The notes under the pieces are model-generated. The model did no database searches, was not told the origin of the DNA, and saw nothing but the letters and a program-made list of their open reading frames with translations. 64,000 bases of DNA from Hymenobacter siberiensis (lineage in GTDB: Bacteria > Bacteroidota > Bacteroidia > Cytophagales > Hymenobacteraceae), in the NCBI RefSeq assembly GCF_018967865.2, contig NZ_JAHLZY020000001.1, forward strand, positions 1,550,001 through 1,614,000, given 5' to 3'. The position numbers and the translations under genes are program-made. Below are positions 42,013 to 50,586 of the stretch, piece after piece. Position 1 is the stretch's first letter; the number at the start of each line of letters is the position of its first letter.

Positions 42013-44292
42013 ATGGCTTTCGACCTGGAAATGATTCGCACGGTGTACGCCGGCATGGGTTCCCGCATCGAGGCGGCCCGCGCCGCCGTGGCACGCCCGC
42101 TTACCCTCACTGAGAAAATTCTCTACGCCCACCTCTATGGCGGCGAAGTAAAGCAGGCCTACGAGCGCGGCGTTTCCTACGTCGATTTCGCCCCCGACCG
42201 CGTGGCTATGCAGGATGCCACCGCCCAGATGGCGCTGCTCCAGTTTATGCAGGCCGGCAAGCCCACCGCCGCCGTGCCCAGCACGGTGCACTGCGACCAC
42301 CTCATTCAGGCCAAAGACGGCGCTACTGCCGACCTGGCCGAAGCCAACTCCGAAAACAAGGAAGTGTACGACTTCCTGGCCTCGGTTTCCAACAAATACG
42401 GCATCGGCTTCTGGAAGCCCGGCGCGGGCATCATTCACCAGGTAGTGCTGGAAAACTACGCCTTCCCCGGCGGCATGATGATTGGCACCGACTCGCACAC
42501 CCCCAACGCGGGCGGCCTGGGCATGGTGGCCATCGGCGTGGGCGGCGCTGATGCCGTGGACGTAATGGCCGGCATGGCCTGGGAGCTGAAGTTCCCGAAA
42601 GTCATCGGCGTGAAGCTGACCGGCCGGATGAACGGCTGGACTTCGGCCAAAGACGTGATTTTGAAAGTAGCCGGCATCCTGACCGTGAAGGGCGGCACGG
42701 GCGCTATCGTGGAGTATTTCGGCGACGGTGCCGAAAGCCTCTCGGCCACTGGCAAAGGCACTATTTGCAACATGGGCGCTGAAATCGGCGCTACCACGTC
42801 GGTGTTCTCCTACGACGAGAAAATGGGCGACTACCTGCGCGGCACCGGCCGGGCCGAGATTGCCGAGGCCGCCGCCGCCGTGCGCCAGCACCTGCGCGCC
42901 GACGAGGAAGTGTATAACGAACCTGCCAAATACTACGACCAGCTCATCGAAATCGACCTCAACACGCTGGAGCCTTACGTGAACGGCCCGTTCACGCCGG
43001 ACGCCGCTTGGCCGATTTCGGAGTTTGCCGCCGCTGTAAAGGAGCACGGCTGGCCCGAGAAGCTGGAAGTGGGCCTCATCGGCTCGTGCACCAACTCTTC
43101 GTACGAAGACATTACCCGCGCTGCCAGCATTGCCAAGCAGGCCGTAGATAAGGGCTTGACTGTAAACGCCGAGTTCACCATCACGCCCGGCTCGGAGCTG
43201 GTACGCTACACGGTGGCCCGCGATGGCCTCCTCGACACCTTCGCCGACATGGGCGGCGTGGTGCTCGCCAACGCCTGCGGCCCGTGCATCGGCCAGTGGG
43301 CCCGCCACACCGACGACCCCAAGCGCCGTAACTCCATCATTACGAGCTTCAACCGCAACTTCGCTAAGCGCAACGACGGCAACCCCAACACCCACGCCTT
43401 CGTGGCCTCGCCCGAAATCGTGACAGCCTTCGCCATTGCCGGCGATTTGACCTTCAACCCCCTCACCGACACGCTACCCGGCAAAAACGGCCCCGTGAAG
43501 TTCGACGAGCCGGTGGGCGTGGAAATGCCCCCGCGTGGCTTCGCCGTGGAGGATGCCGGTTTCCAGGCTCCCGCCGCCGATGGCTTGGGCGTGCAGGTAC
43601 TGGTGAGCGATACCTCCGACCGCCTGGAGCTGCTGACACCCTTCAAGGCTTGGGAAGGCACCGATTTGATGGGCCTGCGCCTGCTCATCAAAGCCCAGGG
43701 CAAGTGCACCACCGACCATATTTCGATGGCCGGCCCGTGGCTGAAATACCGCGGTCACTTGGATAATATCTCCAACAACATGCTCATCGGAGCCACCAAC
43801 GCCTTCAATGGCGAGGCCAACTCGGTGCGCAACTTCGCCGTGCAGGGCGACGGCTACACCACCGTGCCGCAGTCGGCCCGCGCCTACAAGAGCATGGATA
43901 TCGGCACCGTGGTCATCGGTGACGAGAACTACGGCGAAGGCTCGTCGCGCGAGCACGCCGCCATGGAGCCCCGCCACCTCGGCGTGCGCGCCGTGATTGT
44001 GAAGAGCTTCGCCCGCATCCACGAAACCAACCTGAAGAAGCAGGGTATGCTCGGCCTCACCTTCGCCAACAAGGCCGACTACGACCTGATTGAGGAAGGC
44101 GACACCATCGACATCCTCGGCCTGACGGATTTCCAGGAAGGCAAGCCCCTGCAAGCCCGCCTGCACCATGCCGATGGCGACACCGACCTGATTACGTTGA
44201 ACCACACCTACAACGAAGGTCAGATTGAGTGGTTCAAAGCCGGCTCGGCCCTGAACCTGATTCGCTTGAAAGAAGCCGGCCAGGTGGCGTAA
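42013..44292 (+). CDS. acnA: Aconitate hydratase
   Basis: 759 residues from ATG 42013 ([16 protein letters not shown]). Aconitase signature: [10 protein letters not shown] (catalytic His/Asp), [29 protein letters not shown], cluster Cys in [13 protein letters not shown] and in [10 protein letters not shown], and the C-terminal swivelling domain with [21 protein letters not shown]. Binds a [4Fe-4S] cluster and interconverts citrate and isocitrate in the TCA cycle. The length and sequence resemble the mitochondrial-type group used as the housekeeping aconitase in Bacteroidota rather than AcnB. Terminated by a hairpin with a T-run at 44321-44355. Confidence 0.94.
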   Translation: MAFDLEMIRTVYAGMGSRIEAARAAVARPLTLTEKILYAHLYGGEVKQAYERGVSYVDFAPDRVAMQDATAQMALLQFMQAGKPTAAVPSTVHCDHLIQAKDGATADLAEANSENKEVYDFLASVSNKYGIGFWKPGAGIIHQVVLENYAFPGGMMIGTDSHTPNAGGLGMVAIGVGGADAVDVMAGMAWELKFPKVIGVKLTGRMNGWTSAKDVILKVAGILTVKGGTGAIVEYFGDGAESLSATGKGTICNMGAEIGATTSVFSYDEKMGDYLRGTGRAEIAEAAAAVRQHLRADEEVYNEPAKYYDQLIEIDLNTLEPYVNGPFTPDAAWPISEFAAAVKEHGWPEKLEVGLIGSCTNSSYEDITRAASIAKQAVDKGLTVNAEFTITPGSELVRYTVARDGLLDTFADMGGVVLANACGPCIGQWARHTDDPKRRNSIITSFNRNFAKRNDGNPNTHAFVASPEIVTAFAIAGDLTFNPLTDTLPGKNGPVKFDEPVGVEMPPRGFAVEDAGFQAPAADGLGVQVLVSDTSDRLELLTPFKAWEGTDLMGLRLLIKAQGKCTTDHISMAGPWLKYRGHLDNISNNMLIGATNAFNGEANSVRNFAVQGDGYTTVPQSARAYKSMDIGTVVIGDENYGEGSSREHAAMEPRHLGVRAVIVKSFARIHETNLKKQGMLGLTFANKADYDLIEEGDTIDILGLTDFQEGKPLQARLHHADGDTDLITLNHTYNEGQIEWFKAGSALNLIRLKEAGQVA

Positions 44293-44320
44293 TTGCCATC
44301 AGCCAAGAGCTTAAGCTGCA

Positions 44321-44355
44321 ACGGCCGCCTCAGGAAACTGGGGCGGCCGTTTTTG
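44321..44355 (+). terminator. Terminator of acnA
   Basis: ACGGCCGCC (44321-44329) and GGCGGCCGT (44342-44350) form a stem, followed by five Ts. Confidence 0.75.
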
Positions 44356-44880
44356 GTTGTATTTGAATCGGTTTAATTTCTGTATTAAACGAATTTGCAA
44401 TCATGGACACTCCTAAAATTTCTCTTGCAGATTAGACCTCTTTCCTAAATACGTATAACTTTTTCAATATTAAGATTTATGAGTCCGCATACGATGAGCC
44501 AAATTTGCGCAATGTGATTCAATCGGTTCCGGTAGGTTTCTTTAACCATTCGAAAGCACTTGCACAGCCGGTTAACGTGTTCAATTTTGGCTCGTTTGCT
44601 CCTAAAAGCCTTGTTTTGCCTCTTTTGCTTGATGGTCAATTCCCCGTTTTTCGGTTTTTTGTGCGGGATTTGGCTGCGGGTATGCACTTTTTGAATGCCA
44701 ACGTATCCTAAATCGCCTTTCACCTTGATTTTCCGATGAATTTCCAGGGGCGTCTCCTGAAAAATGCGAATATCTGACTTGCGGCCTTCCAGTTCTACCC
44801 GGCAATGCTCAATCGTTTTATCCTTTTGACTAATAATTAATTGTGACTTAATGATATGTTTTTTTTAGAGCCATTATAGT

Positions 44881-45861
44881 AGACTTGTTGCGAAGTGAGT
44901 GAAGTGCGGAATTTTCGACAAACTGTACTTAAATTTAGAACATGAACTTTTCCGTAAAAAACCTCACTACTTCGCGTAAATGGCGTGCTGCCACGGGACT
45001 CACGGCGGAGCGTTTTGCGCAGCTTTTGGCGCATTTTAAGCAGGCGTATTTTCGGTTGAATGGAACAGATATGATTGAACGTGGGGCTTTTGCGCCGTAT
45101 GAAGTAGCCCTTAAAACAGAAGAAGAATTACTGCTTTTCACCCTATTCAGCTTCAAAGCAAACTTGACGTATGATTTGTTGGGATTGGTCAGTGGGATGG
45201 ACGGTTCCAACGCGAAACGCAACCAGGAATTAGGCATTACGGTGCTCCAAGAAGCGCTGGAGCAAACCGGGCATGCGCCAAAGCGGGAATTTACGACAGT
45301 GGCCGAATTTGAAGCCTATTTTCAGGAACACGAGACGTTATTGGTCGATGGAACGGAGCAACGCAAGCAACGACCAGGAAATAAAGAGATGCAAAAAGAC
45401 TACTATAGCGGTAAAAAAAAATGCACGCCGTAAAAGAGATAGTTATTTCAACGACCATCCGCTGGATTGGTTTTATCAGCCGTTGTTACGGCGGAAGACA
45501 CCACGACTACAGTGTGCTAAAAAGCATTTTACCAGTTGATAAAGAGTGGTTTAAAAAGTTCAAGGTGCGGTTGGACCTGGGGTTTTTGGGCTTCGCGAAA
45601 GACTACGTTTGCCGGAAAGTTTTTATTCCTATCAAAAAGCCGAAAGGGAAAGAACTCACCGATGAACAACGAGAAATAAATACAAAACAAGCAAGTGAAC
45701 GAATTACCGTAGAGCATAGCATTGGCGGATTGAAACGTTATCGAATTTTGGAAGACCGATTACGTTTGCATAATTTGAACCTGTACAATGACGTGCTGGG
45801 AGTGTGTGCGGGCTTGTGGAATTTCAGCTTAAATCTGTGATTAATAGCTCGCAACAAGTCT
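44881..45861 (+). mobile_element. Intact IS5-type element (981 bp) nested in the outer IS
   Basis: Perfect 13-bp inverted repeats AGACTTGTTGCGA (44881-44893) and TCGCAACAAGTCT (45849-45861) bound the element, and AGT is duplicated on both sides (44878-44880, 45862-45864). An ANT-type 3-bp duplication fits the ISL2-like/IS5 group, but the family assignment is inference. It carries one frameshifted transposase gene at 44942-45840. Everything needed for activity is visible, so this element may be functional. Confidence 0.85.
44942..45840 (+). CDS. Transposase of the inner IS, predicted -1 programmed frameshift product
   Basis: Two overlapping frames: orfA 44942-45433 (163 codons, MNFSVKNLTTSRKWRAATG, HTH-like ELLLFTLFSFKANLTYDLLG, catalytic Asp in HETLLVDGTEQRKQRP, ending DYYSGKKK) and orfB 45421-45840 in the -1 frame (second Asp in GGRHHDYSVLKS and Glu in SERITVEHSIGGLKRY). 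The overlap lies on nine As (45413-45421) where an A AAA AAA heptamer in the orfA frame would slip to give KKKMHAVKEIV. The two parts make a 299-residue DDE transposase. OrfA alone may act as inhibitor, as in IS3/IS5 relatives. Confidence 0.82.
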
Positions 45862-46330
45862 AGTAGACTTCCTGATTCTTTTTCGGTCGTTCGATGGGCT
45901 GCACGGTAACATCAACGACAACTGTTTTTACGTGGGTATATTTTAATTTCTCCGGATTTTTGAGCCCGATTACGTCGGCTAGAATGGGTCGCATCTTGTG
46001 AAAAATCTTGTGGCAATAGCTTTCCGAGATTCCGTACGAAAACCCCAGGCTCAAAAAAGTGGGGTATTGCCGCAGGTATTCGAATGTCAGCAGCAGTTGA
46101 TTCGCAACGCTCAATTCTGCCTCAATTCCACGTTTGGAGAGCGGATTTTCCCGCAAATACTGGTCAATCCGGTTTTGCACTTTCACCAGCACTTGTTGCA
46201 GTTGAACAAAATCAACCCCAAAAAGCCGTTTGCAAATGGTTGGGTTAGCCTGAAGTAGTTTGTATTTATCATTCATAACCAGTGATTTACATGTTATAAC
46301 TTGTTTGTTTTATAAATATATGCATGAAAG

Positions 46331-46696
46331 ATGTCTAATAGTAGCATGGCAGAGATTCTTGCTGACAAAGCATATCACTTGGAAATTCATCACAAATATT
46401 ATATCCATTCATCGTTGCCTTGGCAGTACAATGACGAAGCATTAATTACACTTTGTAATTGGTGTCACCGTGAAATCCATGAAGCTGGAACATCTATCCC
46501 TGTTTTTTTAACGCAGGTAGCGCGTGATGAAGTGCTTCTTAAAGTCGCTGATTTAAAACAAAAAGTATTCTATTATACGTCTTGCTCAAGATGTGGAGGT
46601 AGTGGCGATATACCAAGCTATAAACATGTAGAAGGCGGCGTTTGCTTTCGTTGTGGCGGCTCTGGATACGACGAACTAAAGAATTTCAAAGCTTAG
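46331..46696 (+). CDS. HNH nuclease-like ORF with DnaJ-type zinc motif, probably 5' truncated
   Basis: 121 residues reading from inside the outer IS end. The core is HNH-like: YHLEIHHKYYI, then LPWQYNDEALITLCNWCHREIHEAG with the HH, the CxxC-equivalent and the final His. It lacks the usual N-terminal CxxC. Two CxxCGGSG modules (CSRCGGSGDI and CFRCGGSGYDEL) form a DnaJ-like zinc site at the C-terminus. The first codons (MSNSS) lie in the IS terminal repeat, so the real N-terminus was probably lost to the insertion. Low G/C compared with neighbours. The function could be an anti-phage or mobile-element endonuclease remnant. Confidence 0.5.
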   Translation: MSNSSMAEILADKAYHLEIHHKYYIHSSLPWQYNDEALITLCNWCHREIHEAGTSIPVFLTQVARDEVLLKVADLKQKVFYYTSCSRCGGSGDIPSYKHVEGGVCFRCGGSGYDELKNFKA

Positions 46697-47029
46697 TAAT
46701 ATGCCACCATTTTCCCCGGTCAGAGCTAAGTGCAGAACCATTAGCTTTTAGCTGATAGTCTTTCTCTTTCTTGTTTTCTATCAGTTAGTTATGTCAAATG
46801 CATCAACTGTTTAATTTGGAACAAGCACTTAGTAGCCATATTTTAGAAGAGCAGTCATCACGGCTTTTTAGAAGCCCCGCTGCTCTTTCGGAGTTGTACT
46901 CCGAAAGCCAAACCTGTCGGGGGCTTGTAGCCCCCGCTCGTTGAGCGTGCATACGGGCGGAGTAGAACTCCGCAGCAGGTGGCTTTCGGAGTATAACTCC
47001 GAAAGAGCTTTTTGAGCTTTTCGGCTTTT
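46697..47029. repeat. REP palindrome cluster downstream of the RAYT gene
   Basis: Four small palindromes in tandem: CTTTCGGAGTTGTACTCCG... (46885-46907), CGGGGGCTTGTAGCCCCCG (46918-46936), GCGGAGTAGAACTCCGC (46957-46973) and CTTTCGGAGTATAACTCCG... (46983-47005). The last is followed by AGAGCT and is repeated exactly upstream of the gene (47674-47696). No gene in this gap apart from the first ~180 bp of unassigned A/T-rich text. Confidence 0.85.
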
Positions 47030-47575
47030 TCAGTCGAGAAATAGGACGTCGAGGAGGCCGCCTTGCTCGGCGTAGTTGGAGGCGGAGCTGTAGAGGTAGT
47101 GTTCGGCCTCGGCCACAAGTTCGGCGCGAACGGGGTTTTGGTGCAGGTAATGCAGCTTTTGCAGGGTGAAATCCCGGGTCATTAATTCTTTGGCTTCGTT
47201 GCCGTCCTGCCAGAATTTATAGGTTTCGCTTTTGGCATTGGTGCGGGCGTTGTAGGCGAAGCGGTGCAACAGCCACTGCCGCCGGCTTTCGGGGTCGCGC
47301 TGGATGGCGGTGGTAATGGCTTTGCTGGTGTGGCGCTTGAAATCGTGCAGGATGTCCGACAGGTTCTTGCCGGGCGGGGTGGCGGCAATCAGGTGTAGGT
47401 GGTTGCTCATCAGGCACCAGACGTACAGTTCCAGGCCCTTGTGCTGCTGGCAGTAGCGCAGGGCATCGACGATGATGTGGCGGTAGGAGGGGCGGGTGAA
47501 TACGTCGACCCAGTCGACCACGGTCATGGTGAGGAAGTAGATGTGGTCGGGGAAGATGCGGTTTTTTAGGCCCAT
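47030..47575 (-). CDS. REP-associated tyrosine transposase (RAYT, Y1/HUH family)
   Basis: 181 residues from ATG 47575 (MGLKNRIFPDHIYFLTMTV). HUH motif in YVWCLMSNHLHLIAA, followed by the conserved FKRHTSKAI helix with a downstream Tyr-rich YKFWQDGN; C-terminal LHYLHQNPVRAELVAEAEHYLYSS is diagnostic of the REP-associated branch of IS200/IS605-like proteins. Such proteins cut and join single-stranded REP palindromes. Flanked by cognate-looking hairpins CTTTCGGAGTATAACTCCG... and GGGGGCTGCAAGCCCCC on both sides, a REPtron-like unit. The frame is open 27 codons upstream. It likely lacks autonomous IS ends. Confidence 0.88.
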   Translation of the reverse strand: MGLKNRIFPDHIYFLTMTVVDWVDVFTRPSYRHIIVDALRYCQQHKGLELYVWCLMSNHLHLIAATPPGKNLSDILHDFKRHTSKAITTAIQRDPESRRQWLLHRFAYNARTNAKSETYKFWQDGNEAKELMTRDFTLQKLHYLHQNPVRAELVAEAEHYLYSSASNYAEQGGLLDVLFLD

Positions 47576-47645
47576 TTGGGTGGGGGCTTTTATGAGTGGT
47601 TGCGGGGTTGAGTTCTGTTTGGTGGGTGAATTTCGTGCGCCGGGC

Positions 47646-47696
47646 GGGGGCTGCAAGCCCCCGGCAGATTGGGCTTTCGGAGTATAACTCCGAAAG
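47646..47696. repeat. REP palindromes upstream of the RAYT gene
   Basis: GGGGGCTGCAAGCCCCC (47646-47662) and CTTTCGGAGTATAACTCCG... (47674-47696) mirror the downstream cluster; the 23-nt palindrome is identical to 46983-47005, including the trailing AGAGCT. Confidence 0.85.
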
Positions 47697-47716
47697 AGCT
47701 GTGAGCTATTTCGGCA

Positions 47717-48448
47717 CTACTCCAGTTGCCGGGCCGTAAAATACCGCATCCGGTAGCAGTTCTGGGCCGTGTGTCCCAGCTGCGCGATGAGCTTGTAGTT
47801 GGCCACGGCCCCCACGGCGGCCCCCACGAAGGGCAGGAGCTGGGCCATTTTGGCGAGGTCGATGTAGTCGCGGTATTCCTGTTGAAAAGTGCGCCAGTCG
47901 AATTCCTCGGGGTTGAGGGGCAGGGTGAGGCGGTAGGCGTCCCAGGTGGCGAGGCGGTGGTAGGTGGCGTTGCGGGTGTGCTGGCTGCTGAAGGCCAGCT
48001 GGAACACGTAGAGCACGTAAAGGCGCTCGGTGTAGTCGTGCACGTCGTAGCCGTAGGCGGCGGCCACGTCGAAGAGCAGCTTGAGCTTGATGCCGAGCAG
48101 CAGCGGAAAATCGGCCAGGCCGAGCAGGAAGCCGCCCGCACCGGTCACGGCACCTTCGGCGGTGGCCATGGTGCGGTAGTTGCGAATCTGGCTGCGCACG
48201 GCGGTTTCGCGCTGCGCAAAGGTGGCGTTGGCCAGCAGTTTGCCGGTGGTGTGCTGCGAGCCGAAGAGCACGCCGCGCACCATTTGCCGGATGGCGGCCG
48301 TGATGGCCTGGTGCACACGCTCGGGCAAAAAGGCATTGAGCCGCACCTGCACACGCCGGGCAAAGTTGTTGAGAAACGACGGCGACCGCTGCATTTTCAG
48401 CTGCCAGGCACGAAGCTCGATGCGGGCTTGCTGTTCTTCGGAGTTCAT
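47717..48448 (-). CDS. EcsC family protein
   Basis: 243 residues from ATG 48448 (MNSEEQQARIELRAWQLKM); the longer open frame upstream reads unlike a protein. Family features: NFARRVQVRLNAFLPERVHQAITAAIRQMVRGVLFGS, GAVTGAGGFLLGLADFPLLLGIKLKLLFDVAAAYGYD, and LPFVGAAVGAVANYKLIAQLG near the end, with hydrophobic amphipathic helices. EcsC of Bacillus is the third gene of the Ecs ABC system, but no ABC genes are adjacent, so the role here is unknown. Followed directly by the RAYT-associated repeats. Confidence 0.8.
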   Translation of the reverse strand: MNSEEQQARIELRAWQLKMQRSPSFLNNFARRVQVRLNAFLPERVHQAITAAIRQMVRGVLFGSQHTTGKLLANATFAQRETAVRSQIRNYRTMATAEGAVTGAGGFLLGLADFPLLLGIKLKLLFDVAAAYGYDVHDYTERLYVLYVFQLAFSSQHTRNATYHRLATWDAYRLTLPLNPEEFDWRTFQQEYRDYIDLAKMAQLLPFVGAAVGAVANYKLIAQLGHTAQNCYRMRYFTARQLE

Positions 48449-48492
48449 TCGGAAAAGGGAAAAGGGCCGTAGCGCGAACGTTACAGCTTGCG

Positions 48493-48915
48493 CTACAAGG
48501 TAGCTACCTGGCTGGCCCGCGTTTCGCGGGGCTTTTGCACCAGGTAATAATACAGCAGAATGCCCAGCCCGATGAGAAACGGCACCAGCGCCAAGTGCTT
48601 GCCCGTGACGTGCGGAGCCACCTGCACGGTATCGAACCCAAAAAACTCGCTGGTCATCCAGTAGGAATTGGCCGTAATCCAGAATACGATGGCCAGGTTG
48701 TGAGCCAGCTCCGAGGCGTAGGCGCGGGTGCGCCAGGCAATGACCAGGGCAATGCCCAGCGTGGGCACCACCATGAGCAGGCCCAGCGGCCGCCACACCA
48801 TGCACCAGGCAATATCCTTCAGCAGCCAGAACAGGATGTGCGTGTTTTCCATCTTCCGGTACGCGGCCGGGATGGCGTATACTTCGGGGGCGGCGGCAGT
48901 TTCGGGGACGGCCAT
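48493..48915 (-). CDS. Conserved membrane protein, four predicted helices, function unknown
   Basis: 140 residues with hydrophobic segments at about 26-48 (ILFWLLKDIAWCMVWRPLGL), 48-65 (LMVVPTLGIALVIAWRT), 70-90 (LAHNLAIVFWITANSYWMT) and 112-130 (LVPFLIGLGILLYYYLVQK). No catalytic motif or family is recognised. It is the last of a set of same-strand genes, 45 bp from EcsC and 34 bp from the glycosyltransferase, so an operon is possible. The C-terminus is short and basic. Confidence 0.55.
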   Translation of the reverse strand: MAVPETAAAPEVYAIPAAYRKMENTHILFWLLKDIAWCMVWRPLGLLMVVPTLGIALVIAWRTRAYASELAHNLAIVFWITANSYWMTSEFFGFDTVQVAPHVTGKHLALVPFLIGLGILLYYYLVQKPRETRASQVATL

Positions 48916-48948
48916 GGGGCGGGCAAAAGCCCAAAAATAAGGCCGGCG

Positions 48949-49710
48949 CTACTTCCCTGGTGCGGCAATGCCCAGCGCCCGCAGCTGCGGCGCGTATTTT
49001 TCGTAAATCACCTGCAAATCGGCGTTGTGCTTCCCGGCATCTACCCCAATGCTCACGTTGCGGGCGTGGAAGCGGTGCAGGTGGCTGATGTGCGGGCACA
49101 CCACCGGCAGCTGCCCGGCCAGCAGGAAGCGCACGTAAAGGTCGAGGTCCTCGGCCATGGCCAGCTCGCCGTCGTAGCCGCCCACCTCGTCTACAAAAGC
49201 CCGGCTGTAGCACACGTTGCCCTGGATGAAATGCTCGGCCCGGAAAATGGCTTGCAGCATGGCCGTGGGCGTTTCAAACTGCCAGGCGTAGTAGTCCTCG
49301 TGGGGCAGGTAGCGGCCGGATTCATCCACGCGCAGGAAATCGGCCACGAGCCATGGCCGGTCGGGGTGGGCCTGAATGTGGGCGGCGTAGTGGTACAGGG
49401 TGCGCTGGAGCATGATGTCGTCGTCATCGAGGGGCACAACCCAGGCATCGGGCGCGGCTTCCCGGATGAGGGCGTTGCGGGCCGCGCCGGCCAGCTGGCG
49501 GCTGGGCGAGTGCCAGTGGCGCAGCGGCGGGCCGGGCTGGGCGGCGGCCTCGCGCAGGTAGGCGGCCGTGCCATCGCGCGAGCCGCTGTCGTAAATCAGG
49601 TGTTCGAAGGAGAAGTTGAGCGGGGCGCTGATGTTGGCGCGTACGCTGGCCACGGCCTCGGGCAATAGCTCCCGGCGCTGGTGGGTGGGGGTGATGACGG
49701 TAAAATGCAT
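48949..49710 (-). CDS. Glycosyltransferase family 2
   Basis: 253 residues from ATG 49710 (MHFTVITPTHQRRELLPEAV). GT-A fold: nucleotide-binding start VITPTHQRRELLPEAVASV, DSGSRDGTAAYL, metal site AWVVPLDDDDIMLQ (DxD within DDDD), acceptor ED motif in GELAMAEDLDLYVRFL. Probably transfers a sugar from a nucleotide donor in surface polysaccharide or protein glycosylation; the donor is unknown. It has no membrane segment. It is divergent from the ATP-pyrophosphatase gene. Confidence 0.87.
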   Translation of the reverse strand: MHFTVITPTHQRRELLPEAVASVRANISAPLNFSFEHLIYDSGSRDGTAAYLREAAAQPGPPLRHWHSPSRQLAGAARNALIREAAPDAWVVPLDDDDIMLQRTLYHYAAHIQAHPDRPWLVADFLRVDESGRYLPHEDYYAWQFETPTAMLQAIFRAEHFIQGNVCYSRAFVDEVGGYDGELAMAEDLDLYVRFLLAGQLPVVCPHISHLHRFHARNVSIGVDAGKHNADLQVIYEKYAPQLRALGIAAPGK

Positions 49711-49842
49711 AGGCAGGGTGTTCGTCGGGAAAGCCAAAAAAGTTGTCGTTTAGGCCTGTTGGGGTGCAGCGCCCGCCTGCCCAGCCGAACCGTGCGGCCC
49801 TGAACCCGCCGAATGCCCGGCACTTGGTTACTTTGCCGGCAC

Positions 49843-50586
49843 ATGCAACAATCGGCCATTTTTAACTGGAGCGGGGGCAAAGACTCGGCGCTCGCGCTCT
49901 ACAAAACGCTGCAAAGCGGGCACTACGCGGTGCAAACGCTGCTCACCACCATCAGCGAGCCTTACCAGCGCATTTCCATGCACGGCGTACGCACGGCCCT
50001 GCTCGACCGGCAGACGGCCGCCCTCGGGCTGCCTTGCCGCAAGCTTCAGCTGCCCGAAACCCCCACCATGGCTGCCTACGAGCAGCTGATGGCCAGTACT
50101 ATGCACGAGCTCCAAAGTGCCGGGGCCACGGCCTCCATCTTCGGCGATATTTTCCTGGAAGACCTGCGGCAGTACCGCGAAACTAAGCTAGCCGAGCTGG
50201 GCATGCAGGCCGTTTTTCCGCTCTGGGGCGTGCCCACGGGCGAGCTTATCCGCGAGTTTATCGGCCTGGGCTTCAAAACCATCACCACCTGCGTCAACGA
50301 GAAATTCCTGGACCAGCGCTTCGTGGGCCGCATCATTGACGAGGAATTCCTGCGCGACCTGCCCGCCAATGTGGACCCCTGCGGCGAAAACGGCGAATTC
50401 CACACCTTCGTGTTCGATGGCCCGCTGTTCAGCCAGCCCATTCCCTTCGAGAAGGGCGAAATCGTGTACCGCAAATACCTCGCGCCCGCGCCCCAGCCTA
50501 CCGACGCGGCCGACTACGACTGCGCCCCCGCCGCCTCCGACCCTAGCCCGTTCGATACCGGCTTCTGGTACTGCGATTTAATTTAG
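49843..50586 (+). CDS. Diphthine-ammonia-ligase-like ATP pyrophosphatase (DUF71/MJ0570 family)
   Basis: 247 residues from ATG 49843 (MQQSAIFNWSGGKDSALALYK). The N-type ATP-pyrophosphatase P-loop is SGGKDS. The middle has ASIFGDIFLEDLRQYRE and GVPTGELIREFIGLGFKTITTCVNEKFLDQRFVGR, and the C-terminus NVDPCGENGEFHTFVFDGPLF is the DUF71 signature. Eukaryal and archaeal relatives amidate diphthine; bacterial members have an uncertain substrate, since diphthamide is absent from bacteria. Cytosolic. Its stop overlaps the converging MutS-like gene by 4 bp. Confidence 0.87.
   Translation: MQQSAIFNWSGGKDSALALYKTLQSGHYAVQTLLTTISEPYQRISMHGVRTALLDRQTAALGLPCRKLQLPETPTMAAYEQLMASTMHELQSAGATASIFGDIFLEDLRQYRETKLAELGMQAVFPLWGVPTGELIREFIGLGFKTITTCVNEKFLDQRFVGRIIDEEFLRDLPANVDPCGENGEFHTFVFDGPLFSQPIPFEKGEIVYRKYLAPAPQPTDAADYDCAPAASDPSPFDTGFWYCDLI

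Larger units (their letters stand above)
44445..46276 (-). pseudogene. IS5-type transposase gene of the outer element, disrupted by insertion
   Basis: N-terminal part 46276 to 45862 (MNDKYKLLQANPTICKRLFG, HTH-like LRQYPTFLSLGFSYGISESY, first catalytic Asp in VVVDVTVQP, ending NQEVYY). The middle is missing at the insertion site, and the C-terminal part is 44868 to 44445 (second Asp in KVKGDLGYVG; catalytic Glu in RAKIEHVNRLCKCFRMVKE). Joining the flanks restores VYYNGSKK, then an A AAA AAC slippery heptamer near 44860, where a -1 shift connects to HIIKSQLIISQKDKTIEH. Thus the gene originally used two overlapping frames, and only the insertion inactivates it. Confidence 0.78.
44435..46335 (-). 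mobile_element. IS5-type (IS427-like) insertion sequence, interrupted by a second IS
   Basis: Imperfect terminal repeats GACCTCTTTC (44435-44444) and GAAAGATGTC (46326-46335) in inverted orientation, extending to about 15 of 19 matches, flanked by TA on both sides. Without the 981-bp insertion at 44881-45861 and its 3-bp duplication, the element is about 917 bp, the usual size for this group. Base composition is visibly more A/T-rich than the surrounding genes, as are the following ~500 bp. The exact ends are less certain than those of the inner element. Confidence 0.65.

Noticed and set aside
41995..43395. 466-codon antisense frame across aconitase
   Set aside because: Shadow of acnA; no motifs.
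44837..45034. Minus-strand 65-codon ORF ending in NGSKKNISLSHN
   Set aside because: Part of the outer IS transposase orfA running into the inner IS end; not an independent gene.
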